Shown: positions 1 through 8,888 of the stretch, one piece after another
Layout of the letters: every line of letters begins with the position of its first letter
Numbering within the stretch: position 1 is the first letter of the stretch
NCBI RefSeq assembly: GCF_002287065.1
Contig: NZ_NSJZ01000002.1
Coordinates: 310,001 to 374,000, forward strand
Direction: 5' to 3'
Length of the DNA: 64,000 nt
Origin: Paracoccus salipaludis
GTDB lineage: Bacteria; Pseudomonadota; Alphaproteobacteria; Rhodobacterales; Rhodobacteraceae
Made by a program: the position numbers and the translations under genes
The notes under the pieces: model-generated
What the model saw: the letters and a program-made list of their open reading frames with translations, nothing else
The model's database searches: none
Told to the model about the DNA's origin: nothing

Positions 1-310
1 CGGTGTTGAAGGCCTGGCTGGATTCCATCGCGCCGAAGCCCTGCGAGTTGAACGGCAAGACCCCCTGCAGGCGAAGGATCAGGTACAGCAGCACGAAGCC
101 CGCCGCGTTGAAGGCCAGCACCGCGGCGGCATAGCCCGTCCAGCGCTGCCCCCGGCCCGTGACGCCCGCGGCGCGGTAAAGCGCCCGCTCGACCGGCGCG
201 AGCAGGCGGGCCCTGCCGGTGAAGACCCGCGCCATCCAGGGCCCGAGCGCCATCCCCATGAGGGTCAGGCCTGCCAGGAACAGCGCAAAGAAGATCAGAT
301 CCGCGGCCAT
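1..310 (-). CDS. kdpA: KdpA, potassium-transporting ATPase subunit A (5' part, cut by window edge)
   Basis: Pore-forming, K+-binding subunit of the high-affinity KdpFABC K+ pump in the inner membrane. Only the first 103 residues are present; the gene continues beyond base 1. The fragment has two hydrophobic segments (about residues 5-25 and 62-83) and the conserved KdpA stretch LPFNSQGFG followed by QAFNT near the window edge, matching the first selectivity-loop region of the family. The ATG at 308-310 lies one base beyond the stop of kdpF, so the two are translationally coupled. KdpA function is known from the family; the assignment rests on the motif and the kdpF neighbour. Confidence 0.9.
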   Translation of the reverse strand, partial: MAADLIFFALFLAGLTLMGMALGPWMARVFTGRARLLAPVERALYRAAGVTGRGQRWTGYAAAVLAFNAAGFVLLYLILRLQGVLPFNSQGFGAMESSQAFNT

Positions 311-311
311 G

Positions 312-401
312 TCAGAACCGCTCCGGCGCCAGAAGCGCCAACAGGAAATAGACCAGCAGCAGGACCGCGAGGCCGCCGCCCAGGACGAGTTCGATGGTCA
401 T
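312..401 (-). CDS. kdpF: KdpF, small K+-ATPase subunit
   Basis: A 29-residue, almost entirely hydrophobic peptide (MTIELVLGGGLAVLLLVYFL, then LALLAPERF) of the right size and pattern for KdpF, the single-helix subunit that stabilises the KdpABC complex. KdpF peptides usually end in a short PE(R/K)F-like tail, as here. It sits directly before kdpA with one base between stop and start. Start ATG at 399-401. Confidence 0.85.
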   Translation of the reverse strand: MTIELVLGGGLAVLLLVYFLLALLAPERF

Positions 402-408
402 CGCGTCC

Positions 409-495
409 TCACAGCCGGTCGGCGCCGCGCACGGCGAGGCCGGCCAGCAGGAAGACCGCCAGCCCGCCCAGAATGAAAAGAATGTCGGACAGCAT
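409..495 (-). CDS. 28-aa single-helix membrane peptide at the head of the kdp operon
   Basis: A 28-codon reading frame with a clear ribosome-binding site (AAAGGGGG, read on the minus strand) just before ATG 493-495. The product is one hydrophobic helix followed by a charged end, VRGADRL. Similar tiny peptides ending in R-x-x-D/E-R-L precede kdpF in many bacteria, as I recall them; this is memory, not a search. It ends 7 bases before kdpF starts. A role in assembly or stability of the Kdp complex is inference from position only. Confidence 0.6.
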   Translation of the reverse strand: MLSDILFILGGLAVFLLAGLAVRGADRL

Positions 496-1007
496 TCCAT
501 GCCCCCTTTGGTTCGGATCGCAGGAATATGTGCGGGGATGGCGTAAAGCCGCGATATGGAAGGCGGGCCAGTGCGTAATGCAGGCGTAAAGGACCCGGCC
601 GCGATGCGGCCTGTGTTCCTTCTTCCTGCCCTTGGGCGGCGCCCCAGTTCCGAACCTCGCCTTCGTGGGGCGCGGCGAGCGGGAAGACAGGACAGGAGCT
701 TGCGGCGAGAGCCCCGCGTCCCGCGTCATGCCAATCCCGGCCGATGGCCCCAGTGCATTTCCCTTGCGGAAGCCTTCACGCCCCTGACGCGACCGGCCGT
801 ATCCTCACATCCGGGCGGCAACGGGGAAGGAGCGGCTATCCCTCAGGCGGCATTCCGCACCAAGACCTGCGGAGGAGGACTTGGCGCGATCGGACAGGGC
901 CGCCATGCGGGCGCGACCGGGCCTCAGGCGGGTCCGGGCCATGGCCGATGGACATGCGCCATGATGCCCGTTCGTGCTGCCGGAACAGCGGGCAGAAGCA
1001 CCCCGCC
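496..1007. other. 512-bp gap between nrdJ and the kdp operon; probable kdp promoter region
   Basis: No convincing coding sequence in either strand: the open frames here have no supported ribosome-binding site and no recognisable protein. The part near 496-560 must carry the kdp promoter and leader (minus strand), but I cannot place -35/-10 boxes with confidence. A short inverted repeat lies at about 855-877 (TCCGCA ... TGCGGA). No riboswitch recognised. Confidence 0.4.
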
Positions 1008-3236
1008 TCAGCCGCAGCGCGAATGGCCGCAACTGGGGCAGGTCATGCAGCCCTCGATCATCCGCATCCCCGGCGTGCCGCAGGCCGGGCAGGAGGGGCC
1101 GACCGGGGCGCTGCCGCCGCCTGCATGGGGGTCGGCCTTGAGGCCCGCGCCCTCGCCCGACAGGAAGCCGATGGCGATCATGTGGCGCTCGATCACCCCG
1201 CCGATCGCGGCCAGGATCGAGGGGACATAGCGCCCCTCCATCCACGCTCCGCCGCGGGGATCGAAGACGGCCTTCAGCTCCTCGACCACGAAGCTCACGT
1301 CGCCGCCGCGGCGGAAGACGGCGGAAATCATCCGCGTCAGCGCGACGGTCCAGGCGTAATGCTCCATGTTCTTCGAGTTGATGAAGACCTCGAAGGGACG
1401 CCGCCTGCCGCCATCGTCGATGTCGTTGACGGTGATGTAGATCGCGTGCTCGCTGCCGGGGAACTTGAGCTTGTAGGTCGCGCCCCCCAGCGACACCGGA
1501 CGGTCCATCGGCTTGTCCAGCGACGCGGCCGCGGGGGCGGGCTTGTCCACCGACAGGACGGACCCCGTGACCTCGTTCGGGCGATAGGTGGTGCAGCCCT
1601 TGCAGCCCTGGTCCCAGGCGGCAAGGTAGACGTCCTTGAAGGCTTCGAAGGAAATGTCCTCGGGGCAGTTGATCGTCTTGGAAATCGAGCTGTCCACCCA
1701 TTCCTGCGCCGCCGCCTGCATGGCGACGTGGTCCAGCGGCGACAGCGTCTGGGCGTCCACGAACCAGTCGGGGAAGGGCGCCTCGCCCATGCGGTCGCGC
1801 CACAGCCGGGCGGCGTAATCGACGACCTCCTCCTCGGTGCGGGTGCCGTCCTTCTGCAGGACCTTGCGGGTGTAGCTGTGGGCGAAGACCGGCTCGATCC
1901 CCGAACTGACGTTGCCGGCATAAAGGCTGATCGTGCCGGTGGGGGCCACGCTGGTCAGCAGGGCGTTGCGGATGCCATGCGCGCGGACGGCCTCGCGCAC
2001 GTCCTCGTCCATCTTCAGCATGAAGCCGGACGACAGGTAGGCCTCGGCGTCGAACAGCGGGAAGGCGCCCTTTTCGCGGGCGAGGCCCACGCTGGCCAGA
2101 TAGGCCGCCCGCGCGATGCGGTGCATCCATTGGCGCGTCGCCTCGGCGGCCTCGGGCGCGCCATAGCGCAGGCCGACCATCATCAGCGCGTCGGCAAGCC
2201 CCGTCACGCCGAGCCCGATGCGGCGCTTGGCCTGCGCCTCGGCCGCCTGCTGGGGCAGGGGAAAGCGCGAGGCGTCCACGACGTTGTCCATCATCCGCAC
2301 GGCGGTCGTGACCAGGTCGTCCAGCGCATCAAGGTCCAGCGCGGCTTCGGGTCCGAAGGGGTCCTGCACCAGCCGCGCGAGGTTGACCGAGCCCAGAAGG
2401 CAGGCGCCATAGGGCGGCAGGGGCTGTTCGCCGCAGGGGTTGGTGGCCGAGATATCCTCGACATAGCCGAGGTTGTTCATCCGGTTTATGCGGTCGATGA
2501 AGATCACGCCGGGTTCGGCATAGTCATAGGTGGCGCGCATGATCCGGTCCCACAGATCGCGGGCGCGGATCGTCCTGTAGGTGCGGCCCCCGAAGACCAG
2601 CGGCCAGTCGGCGTCGGCCTCTCGCGCCTCCATGAAGGCGTCCGTCACAAGCACCGACAGGTTGAACATCCGCAGCCGCGCGGCGTCCTGCTTGGCGGCG
2701 ATGAAATCCTCGATGTCGGGGTGGTCGCAGCGCATCGTGGCCATCATGGCGCCCCGGCGCGAGCCCGCCGACATGATCGTGCGGCACATGGCGTCCCAGA
2801 CGTCCATGAAGCTCAGCGGCCCCGAGGCGTCGGCGGCGACGCCCTTCACCTCGGCCCCCTTGGGGCGGATGGTCGAGAAGTCGTAGCCGATCCCGCCGCC
2901 CTGCTGCATGGTCAGGGCGGCTTCCTTCAACGCCTCGAAGATGCCCGCCATGCTGTCGGGGATCGTGCCCATGACGAAGCAGTTGAACAGCGTGACCGAG
3001 CGCCCCGTTCCCGCGCCCGCCATGATCCGGCCCGCAGGCAGGAAGCGGAAATCCTCGAGCGCGGCGTGGAAGCGGCCTTCCCACTTGGCGGGATCGGCCT
3101 CGACCGAGGCGAGGTCGCGGGCCACGCGGCGCCATGTCTCCTCGACGGTCGCGTCCAGCGGCGTGCCGTCGGCGGCGCGCAGCCGGTATTTCATGTCCCA
3201 GATCTGTTCGGCGATGGGGGCGGCGAAGCGGTTCAT
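1008..3236 (-). CDS. nrdJ: Adenosylcobalamin-dependent (class II) ribonucleoside-diphosphate reductase
   Basis: Reduces ribonucleotides to deoxyribonucleotides using a coenzyme-B12 radical, so it works with or without oxygen. The 742-residue protein shows the reductase barrel: FNCFVMG near residue 92 with one redox cysteine, GGGIGYDFS, the NPCGEQPLPPYGACL segment near 270 with the radical-site cysteine region, and a C-terminal zinc-ribbon-like tail with CxxC at 716/719, C730 and CxxC at 733/736, typical of the short class II NrdJ form. No nrdB-like small subunit is adjacent, as expected for class II. Start ATG at 3234-3236. The 96-base upstream gap is too short for a usual cobalamin riboswitch and I saw no B12 box. 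Confidence 0.93.
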   Translation of the reverse strand: MNRFAAPIAEQIWDMKYRLRAADGTPLDATVEETWRRVARDLASVEADPAKWEGRFHAALEDFRFLPAGRIMAGAGTGRSVTLFNCFVMGTIPDSMAGIFEALKEAALTMQQGGGIGYDFSTIRPKGAEVKGVAADASGPLSFMDVWDAMCRTIMSAGSRRGAMMATMRCDHPDIEDFIAAKQDAARLRMFNLSVLVTDAFMEAREADADWPLVFGGRTYRTIRARDLWDRIMRATYDYAEPGVIFIDRINRMNNLGYVEDISATNPCGEQPLPPYGACLLGSVNLARLVQDPFGPEAALDLDALDDLVTTAVRMMDNVVDASRFPLPQQAAEAQAKRRIGLGVTGLADALMMVGLRYGAPEAAEATRQWMHRIARAAYLASVGLAREKGAFPLFDAEAYLSSGFMLKMDEDVREAVRAHGIRNALLTSVAPTGTISLYAGNVSSGIEPVFAHSYTRKVLQKDGTRTEEEVVDYAARLWRDRMGEAPFPDWFVDAQTLSPLDHVAMQAAAQEWVDSSISKTINCPEDISFEAFKDVYLAAWDQGCKGCTTYRPNEVTGSVLSVDKPAPAAASLDKPMDRPVSLGGATYKLKFPGSEHAIYITVNDIDDGGRRRPFEVFINSKNMEHYAWTVALTRMISAVFRRGGDVSFVVEELKAVFDPRGGAWMEGRYVPSILAAIGGVIERHMIAIGFLSGEGAGLKADPHAGGGSAPVGPSCPACGTPGMRMIEGCMTCPSCGHSRCG

Positions 3237-3332
3237 CCGGGAAACCTGTCTGGCATGGGGGTGAGTGTCACGTCATGCACCCGCCGACCGCCTGGGGCAA
3301 GCGGCTGAGTGGTCACGGAAAGGGCTGCGCCG

Positions 3333-4805
3333 TCAGGCGTCCTTGCGATGCGCCTCGCGCAGGGCGCGGCGGTTGATCTTGCCGGTGGGCGTGCGGGGCA
3401 GCGCCTCGACATGGATGAACTCGCGCGGCTGCTTGTAGCGGGCAAGGCCCGCCTCGGCGGCCGCCCGCAGGACCTCGGACGCGGCCGGGCCGGTCCAGAA
3501 GGCGGCGATGATGGATGCGCCCGGAACCGGCAGTTCGGTCACGGCCACGTCGCCCGCGCCGGGAACGGGCACCAGCACGTCCTCGACCTCGGCGGGGGCC
3601 ACGCGGAAGCCGCCCGCGTTCATCATGTCGTCCGCGCGGCCGAGCGTCGAGATCGCGCCGTCCTCGGCCTGCACCGCCATGTCGCCCGTCAGGAACCATT
3701 CGCCCTGGAACTTGGCGGCGGTTTCCTCGGGCTGGCCGAGATAGCCGAGGAACAGCCCCGGATCGCTGCGGTGGACCGCCAGGACGCCGGGCTGGCCGGG
3801 GGGCAGGGGCTCGCCCCCGTCCGACAGGATCGCCACGCGGCGGCCGGGCTGGGGATAGCCCGCCGAGCCCTCGGGCGCAGGCTGCGCGGGCGAGCCCGAC
3901 AGGAAGGTCGAGCATTCCGACATTCCCATCGCCTCGTGCAGCTCGGTCCCGGTGCGGTCCTTCCAGGCGCGGCGCAGCTCGGGGTCCAGCCGTTCGCCCG
4001 CCGTCAGCCCGTGGCGCAGGTCCGACAGCGGTGCCCAGTCGGCCCGCAGCATCCGGCGGAAGACGCCGGGCGCGGCGGCGATGAGGGTTGCCCCGTTGCG
4101 GCGGGCCAGCAGGGGGATCTGCTCGATCGCCGTGCCGTCTGCCGGGATCAGCGCCGTCGCGCCGGCGGTCCAGGGGTCCATCAGCCCGGTGCCCAGCGTG
4201 AAGGTCCAGTTGAAGGCGCCCGCATGCAGCAGCCGGTCGCTGGCCTTCAGCCCGTACCAGCCATCGAACATCATCTGCCGCGCCAGGATGGCTCGATGCG
4301 CGTGCATGACGGCGCGGGGACGCCCCGAGGTGCCCGAGGTATAGACGATATAGGCGAGCCGGTCGGCCTCGCCCCGGTCGAACCCGGCCGGGGGCAGGGC
4401 GGCCATCTGCGCCAGCTCGGCCACGGGCATGACCGGCGCGGGGTCGTCTTCGGGCAGGGCGATGCCCTCGCCCGCGATGGTCAGGGCATGGGTGATCTCG
4501 GCGGCGATCTTGGTGACCTCGCGCGCCGTCAGCATGGCCGAGGTCGGGACGGGGATCAGCCCCGCCGCGATGCAGGCAAGATAAGCGACCGGGAAGCCCG
4601 GCTCGTTCCCGATCCGCAGCAGCACGCGGTCTCCGGGCCTGAGGCCCCGGTCCCGCAGCCCCGTGGCCGCGCCCAGCACGGCGGCGCGCAGCCGCGCATA
4701 GGACCAGCGGTCGGCGCCGGTCGGCGAGACCACCGCGAGCGCCAGCTTGTCGGGCGAGGACAGCCCCGCCGCGAGCACATGTTCGGCCAGATTGAAATCC
4801 TGCAT
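3333..4805 (-). CDS. AMP-dependent acyl/aryl-CoA ligase family protein
   Basis: Member of the adenylate-forming (ANL) superfamily, which activates a carboxylic acid with ATP and transfers it to CoA. Visible motifs: the phosphate-binding A3 loop YTSGTSGRPRAVMHAH (155-170), the A7-A8 region TGDMAVQAEDGAIS then GRADDMMNAGGFRV, and the C-terminal PTGKINRRAL containing the catalytic lysine. Length 490 aa is normal but on the short side, closer to benzoate-type ligases than to long-chain FadD. I chose the ATG at 4803-4805 because homology-like sequence starts there; 26 upstream codons are open but look non-coding. The substrate cannot be told from sequence and the neighbours do not help. Confidence 0.85.
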   Translation of the reverse strand: MQDFNLAEHVLAAGLSSPDKLALAVVSPTGADRWSYARLRAAVLGAATGLRDRGLRPGDRVLLRIGNEPGFPVAYLACIAAGLIPVPTSAMLTAREVTKIAAEITHALTIAGEGIALPEDDPAPVMPVAELAQMAALPPAGFDRGEADRLAYIVYTSGTSGRPRAVMHAHRAILARQMMFDGWYGLKASDRLLHAGAFNWTFTLGTGLMDPWTAGATALIPADGTAIEQIPLLARRNGATLIAAAPGVFRRMLRADWAPLSDLRHGLTAGERLDPELRRAWKDRTGTELHEAMGMSECSTFLSGSPAQPAPEGSAGYPQPGRRVAILSDGGEPLPPGQPGVLAVHRSDPGLFLGYLGQPEETAAKFQGEWFLTGDMAVQAEDGAISTLGRADDMMNAGGFRVAPAEVEDVLVPVPGAGDVAVTELPVPGASIIAAFWTGPAASEVLRAAAEAGLARYKQPREFIHVEALPRTPTGKINRRALREAHRKDA

Positions 4806-4902
4806 GGCGTCCTGAGTGCCGCCTGTCGCGGGTCTCTGCAAGCTTCTTGTGCAGAAGGGACCGCGGCTGTGTCCCCGGCGCACATGGGGCCGGGCGTCAA
4901 TG

Positions 4903-4930
4903 AAAAGCGGCCTGCGTTTCCGCAGGCCGC
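4903..4930 (-). terminator. Rho-independent terminator downstream of the cold-shock gene
   Basis: Perfect 10-bp stem, GCGGCCTGCG (4907-4916) against CGCAGGCCGC (4921-4930), 4-base loop, followed on the minus strand by TTTT (4903-4906). It is the second of two tandem hairpins after the cold-shock gene. Confidence 0.85.
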
Positions 4931-4933
4931 CAA

Positions 4934-4965
4934 GTGGCGCATCCGGACGGAGCGCGATGCGCCAC
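4934..4965 (-). terminator. First hairpin after the cold-shock gene
   Basis: Perfect 10-bp inverted repeat, GTGGCGCATC (4934-4943) with GATGCGCCAC (4956-4965), 12-base loop, starting 5 bases after the stop codon and 3 bases before the next hairpin. It lacks its own T-run, so it may protect the mRNA 3' end or act together with the following terminator. Confidence 0.6.
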
Positions 4966-4970
4966 CGGGA

Positions 4971-5177
4971 TCAGAGCAGCTTGAGATCCGAAGCCGAGGC
5001 GCGGCCGTCGCGGCCCGACTGCAGTTCGTACTGGATCTTCTGGTTGTCGTTCAGGCCGGTCAGGCCCGCACGCTCAACCGCCGAAATATGGACGAAGACG
5101 TCCTTGCCGCCATCATCGGGCGCGATGAAGCCGTAACCCTTGGTGGCATTGAACCATTTAACCGTGCCGGTCGCCAT
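4971..5177 (-). CDS. Cold-shock domain protein (CspA family)
   Basis: A 68-residue single cold-shock domain that binds single-stranded RNA/DNA and melts RNA structure. The two nucleic-acid-binding motifs are present: KGYGFIAP (RNP1) and VFVHIS (RNP2). The start is fixed by ATG 5175-5177, with a strong AGGAGAAGG site just upstream. It stands alone between the acyl-CoA ligase and thrS, with its own terminators and about 200 bases of leader (5178-5386), long enough for the structured 5' UTR common in this family, though I could not confirm a cold-box. Confidence 0.95.
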   Translation of the reverse strand: MATGTVKWFNATKGYGFIAPDDGGKDVFVHISAVERAGLTGLNDNQKIQYELQSGRDGRASASDLKLL

Positions 5178-5386
5178 GACCTTCTCTCCTTCAGTCTCCC
5201 GGTGGCGAGATTGCCGATCCGGGCCGTGCAGCCCTTTCGCAGTCCGGCTGCCCCCTGAAGGGACGCGGTAGAAAGTCATGCTCACGCGAAAAACAGGATG
5301 CCCGAATCGTCCGGGAACGCAAGTGAAGAATGAACTTCGACTCACGCCCCTGTGACGTTCCGGCAATTGATCGCCTGCGAGAAGGG

Positions 5387-7336
5387 TCAGCCGCGCAGGT
5401 CGGGCGGCGTCCCTTCGGCGACGAGGCTTTCCAGCGCGGTGTCCAGCGCCGCCGATTCAGATCCCTGCCGGTCGAGCCGGCGGATCGAGACGGTCCGCTC
5501 GGCCACCTCCTTCATGCCCACGGCCATGATGACCGGGACCTTCTGCAAGGAATGCTCGCGGACCTTGTAGTTGATCTTCTCGTTGCGGATGTCCGCCTCG
5601 GCCCGGATGCCGGCGGCGGTCAGCGCGGCCACGACCTCGCGCACGTAGTCGTCGGCGTCCGACACGATCGAGGCCACGACCACCTGCCGGGGCGCGAGCC
5701 ACAGGGGCAGCTTGCCCGCGTAGTTCTCGATCAGCATGCCGATGAAGCGCTCGAAGCTGCCCAGCACGGCGCGGTGCAGCATGACGGGGCGGTGCTTCTG
5801 CCCGTCCTCGCCCACGTATTCGGCATCCAGCCGTTCTGGCAGGTTCGGGTCAACCTGCAGCGTGCCGCATTGCCACTGGCGGCCGATGGCGTCGGTCAGG
5901 GTGAATTCCAGCTTGGGGCCGTAGAAGGCGCCCTCGCCCTCCTGCACCTCGAAGTCATAGCCGGCCGCGCGGCAGGCGTTGCCCAGCGCGGCCTCGACCC
6001 GGTCCCAGCTTTCGTCCGAGCCGATGCGCTTTTCGGGACGGGTGGACAGCTTCACCGTCCAGTTGTCGAAGCCGAGGTCGGCGTAGATCCGGGCCAGGAA
6101 CTCGATGAACTTCCTCGTTTCCGGCTCGATCTGGCTTTCCGTGCAGAAGATGTGGGCGTCGTCCTGGGTGAAGCCGCGCACGCGCATGATGCCGTGCAGC
6201 GCGCCCGAGGGCTCGTAGCGGTTGCAGGACCCGAACTCGGCCATCCGCAGCGGCAGGTCGCGGTAGGACTTCAGGCCCACGTTGAAGATCTGCACGTGGC
6301 AGGGGCAGTTCATGGGCTTGAGCGCGTTGACCGTCTTTTCGCGCGCATGTTCCTCGTCCACTTCGACGATGAACATGTTTTCCTGGTAGTTCTGCCAGTG
6401 GCCCGAGGCTTCCCACAGCTTGCGGTTTACGACCTGGGGCGTGTTCACCTCTACATAGCCGCCGCGCTTCTGCTGGCGGCGCATGTAGTCCTGCAGCGTC
6501 GTGTAGATGGTCCAGCCGTTCGGGTGCCAGAACACCTGTCCCGGCGCTTCCTCCTGCATGTGGAACAGGTCCATCTCGCGGCCGAGCTTGCGGTGGTCGC
6601 GCTTAGCGGCCTCCTCAAGCATGGTCATGTGGGCCTTGAGCTCGTCGCGGTTGCGGAAGGCCACGCCGTAGATGCGCTGCAGCATCGGGCGGGTGTTGTC
6701 GCCCAGCCAGTAGGCGCCGGCGACATGCGTCAGCTTGAAGGCATCGGCCGGAAGCTGGCCCGTGTGCTGCAGGTGCGGGCCGCGGCAAAGGTCCTGCCAG
6801 TCGCCGTGCCAGTACATCCGCACGTCCTCGCCCTCGGGGATGCGGTGGATCAGCTCGACCTTGAAGGGCTCGCCCGCGGCTTCGTAATGGGCGATGGCGC
6901 GGGCGCGGTCCCAGACCTCGGTGCGGACGGGATCGCGGGCGGCGATGATCTGCTTCATCCGCGCCTCGATGGCGCCGAGGTCGTCGGGGGTGAAGGGTTC
7001 CTCGCGGTCGAAGTCGTAGAACCAGCCGTAGTCGCGCACCGGGCCAATCGTGACCTTGACGTCGGGCCACAGCTCCTGCACGGCGCGGGCCATGACATGG
7101 GCGAGGTCGTGGCGGATCAGTTCAAGCGCGGGGGCCGCGTCCTTCATCGTGTTGATGGCGATGCTGCCGTTTTCCGTAAGCGGCCAGGCGAGGTCGATGT
7201 GACGGCCGTCGAGCGTGGCGCTGATCGCGTTCTTGGCGAGGCTGGGCGCGATGGAGGCGGCGACCTGCGCGGCCGTAGTCCCGGCGGGATAGTCGCGGAC
7301 GCTGCCATCGGGGAAGGTGAGGAAAATCTGGGACAT
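5387..7336 (-). CDS. thrS: Threonine--tRNA ligase
   Basis: Charges tRNA-Thr in the cytoplasm. All family domains are present in 649 residues: N-terminal TGS domain (about 1-60), editing SAD domain (including [11 protein letters not shown]), class II catalytic core, and C-terminal anticodon-binding domain (about 540-649). The core carries the zinc-ligand segments expected from the E. coli enzyme: [10 protein letters not shown] (Cys), the [18 protein letters not shown] region (motif 2, His) and the [13 protein letters not shown] segment (His). Length and start (ATG 7334-7336) match the family. It runs divergently from the downstream hydrolase gene, with a 189-bp gap that must hold both promoters. 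Confidence 0.97.
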   Translation of the reverse strand: MSQIFLTFPDGSVRDYPAGTTAAQVAASIAPSLAKNAISATLDGRHIDLAWPLTENGSIAINTMKDAAPALELIRHDLAHVMARAVQELWPDVKVTIGPVRDYGWFYDFDREEPFTPDDLGAIEARMKQIIAARDPVRTEVWDRARAIAHYEAAGEPFKVELIHRIPEGEDVRMYWHGDWQDLCRGPHLQHTGQLPADAFKLTHVAGAYWLGDNTRPMLQRIYGVAFRNRDELKAHMTMLEEAAKRDHRKLGREMDLFHMQEEAPGQVFWHPNGWTIYTTLQDYMRRQQKRGGYVEVNTPQVVNRKLWEASGHWQNYQENMFIVEVDEEHAREKTVNALKPMNCPCHVQIFNVGLKSYRDLPLRMAEFGSCNRYEPSGALHGIMRVRGFTQDDAHIFCTESQIEPETRKFIEFLARIYADLGFDNWTVKLSTRPEKRIGSDESWDRVEAALGNACRAAGYDFEVQEGEGAFYGPKLEFTLTDAIGRQWQCGTLQVDPNLPERLDAEYVGEDGQKHRPVMLHRAVLGSFERFIGMLIENYAGKLPLWLAPRQVVVASIVSDADDYVREVVAALTAAGIRAEADIRNEKINYKVREHSLQKVPVIMAVGMKEVAERTVSIRRLDRQGSESAALDTALESLVAEGTPPDLRG

Positions 7337-7525
7337 CGCGTCCTCCCAATCGGTTTGGCGCCCACGGAACGCCCGGTTGCGGGTTATGTGGGGGACCCTG
7401 TGGCGCGGGAGGGCGGCAGTGTCAATGCGGCGCTTGGGGACGCGGCCGGACCGGGGCGTTCACACCCCCATCATCGTATACGACGATCGCGTAGGATATT
7501 CGGGCAAAAGAGAAGGAGGGGCGCG

Positions 7526-8254
7526 ATGTTTCACCGGACCGCATCTGGGCGGCAACTGGCTTTTGAGCGGCTGGAAGGGCAGGGACCGGGCGTCGTGTTC
7601 CTGCACGGCTTCAAGTCGGACATGGGCGGGACCAAGGCCGTCGATCTGGAAGCGTGGTGCCGCGAGCAGGGGCGGGCGATGCTGCGGTTCGACCTGTCGG
7701 GGCATGGCGGCAGCGGGGGGCGCGTCGAGGAGTTCGGCATCGCCGACTGGCTGGAGGACGCGCACGACGTGATCGACGCACTCGCGCCGGGACCCCAGGT
7801 GCTGGTGGGGTCCTCGCTGGGCGGGTGGCTGGCGCTGCTGCTGGCGCGCGCGCGGCCGGAACGCTGGGCGGGGCTGGTGACGATCGCCGCCGCGCCGGAT
7901 TTCACCGCGCGGATGCAGGCGGAGTTCTCGGACGAGGACCGGGCGGCGCTGGCGCGCGACGGGCGGATCGCGCGGCCCAGCGACTATGGCGAGGATTACG
8001 TCTTTTCGCGGCGCTTGTTCGATCAGGGGGCCGGGAACAGCGTCTTCGGCCAGCCGCTGCGGCTGCCGATGCCGGTCCGCTTCCTGCAGGGAACGGCGGA
8101 CGCCGATGTGCCGATGGACGATGCGCTGCGGCTGCTGTCCCATGCCGAGGGACCGGACATCCGCCTGGCGCTGGTGAAGGATGCCGACCACCGCTTCAGC
8201 GGGCCGCGCGAGTTGCGGATGATCCGCGAGGCCGTGGCGGAGATCGCAGGCTGA
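7526..8254 (+). CDS. Alpha/beta hydrolase (ABHD10-like)
   Basis: A 242-residue alpha/beta hydrolase. The oxyanion region LHGFKSD (26-32) and nucleophile elbow GSSLGG with Ser97 are clear, the acid residue is probably the Asp in GTADADVP and the catalytic His lies in KDADHRFSG near the C-terminus. The sequence style resembles the bacterial relatives of mammalian ABHD10, a thioesterase; that link and any substrate are inference. ATG 7526-7528 is preceded by AGAAGGAGGGG, a very good ribosome-binding site, which rules out the much longer upstream open frame. Convergent with the next gene, with a shared hairpin between. Confidence 0.85.
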   Translation: MFHRTASGRQLAFERLEGQGPGVVFLHGFKSDMGGTKAVDLEAWCREQGRAMLRFDLSGHGGSGGRVEEFGIADWLEDAHDVIDALAPGPQVLVGSSLGGWLALLLARARPERWAGLVTIAAAPDFTARMQAEFSDEDRAALARDGRIARPSDYGEDYVFSRRLFDQGAGNSVFGQPLRLPMPVRFLQGTADADVPMDDALRLLSHAEGPDIRLALVKDADHRFSGPRELRMIREAVAEIAG

Positions 8255-8259
8255 ACGAC

Positions 8260-8286
8260 GACGCCCGGCCAACGGGGCCGGGCGTC
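8260..8286. terminator. Hairpin between two convergent genes
   Basis: Perfect 11-bp stem GACGCCCGGCC (8260-8270) with GGCCGGGCGTC (8276-8286), loop AACGG. It lies 6 bases after the hydrolase stop and 8 before the stop of the opposing gene, so it can serve both. No T-run on either side. Confidence 0.7.
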
Positions 8287-8294
8287 GCGCTGCG

Positions 8295-8768
8295 TCAGAA
8301 GCTGACGGTGAAATGGTCGCCCGTGTCGGGCTTGGCGCCGGTGATCTTGGACTTGGCGATCTCGTAGAAGAAGCCGATGCGGCCGGCGGTGGTCCAGACC
8401 TCGGCCTCGGACATGGTGAACTTGAGCAGCCGGACGTCCGGGTCGCGCTCGTCGTTGCCGAACCAGCTCGAGGCGACGGCGTTCCACACCTCGTCCAGCT
8501 TGGCCTTGTCGTTCGACAGTTCCAGCTTGCCCTCGATGCGGGCGTAAAGCTGGCCGTCGCCGTCGCCCACCGCATGCACGGCCTTCTTCGCGCCGCCTTC
8601 CACGGATTCCACCAGGTCGGTGCCGGCGGCGGTGATGAACCACAGCGTGGCGGTTTCCGGCTCGGCGTAATGCGACATGGGCACCAGCCTCCAGTCGGGC
8701 TCGGCCCCCAGCATCCCGGCGTTGATGCCTTCGAGGCGCTTCCAGAAGGTGTCGCGGTTGTCGGTCAT
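8295..8768 (-). CDS. General stress protein, pyridoxamine-5'-phosphate-oxidase-like fold
   Basis: A 157-residue protein of the general-stress-protein-26 type (split-barrel flavin-binding fold). Supporting stretches are the N-terminal helix DTFWKRLEGINAGML, then TATLWFITAAGTD, DGQLYARIEGKLELSND and the WFGNDERDPDVRLLKFTMSEAEVW segment. Relatives are small, dimeric, bind FMN/FAD or pyridoxal-type ligands and are stress-induced; the reaction is unknown. The start at 8766-8768 is chosen because protein-like sequence begins there; the in-frame extension to 8843 is Arg/Gly-rich and has no family match. Confidence 0.85.
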   Translation of the reverse strand: MTDNRDTFWKRLEGINAGMLGAEPDWRLVPMSHYAEPETATLWFITAAGTDLVESVEGGAKKAVHAVGDGDGQLYARIEGKLELSNDKAKLDEVWNAVASSWFGNDERDPDVRLLKFTMSEAEVWTTAGRIGFFYEIAKSKITGAKPDTGDHFTVSF

Positions 8769-8846
8769 GGGTCCTCCTATGCGCCCCCGTGGCGCGGACG
8801 GTCGCAGGCGCAACCCCCGCCGCGCCGGGCCGGTTCCGCGCATGAA

Positions 8847-8872
8847 AAAGGCCCCGGGAAGCCGGGGCCTTT
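8847..8872 (-). terminator. Terminator of the PHB depolymerase gene
   Basis: Perfect 11-bp stem AAAGGCCCCGG (8847-8857) with CCGGGGCCTTT (8862-8872), 4-base loop, with two further T residues on the minus strand. It lies 17 bases after the phaZ stop. Confidence 0.85.
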
Positions 8873-8888
8873 GAAGCGGGTCGTCGTG

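Noticed and set aside
744..3308. An 854-codon plus-strand open frame
   Set aside because: Antisense shadow of nrdJ, which has clear family motifs.
3237..3332. Possible cobalamin riboswitch before the B12-dependent reductase
   Set aside because: The gap is only 96 bases and has no B12-box sequence.
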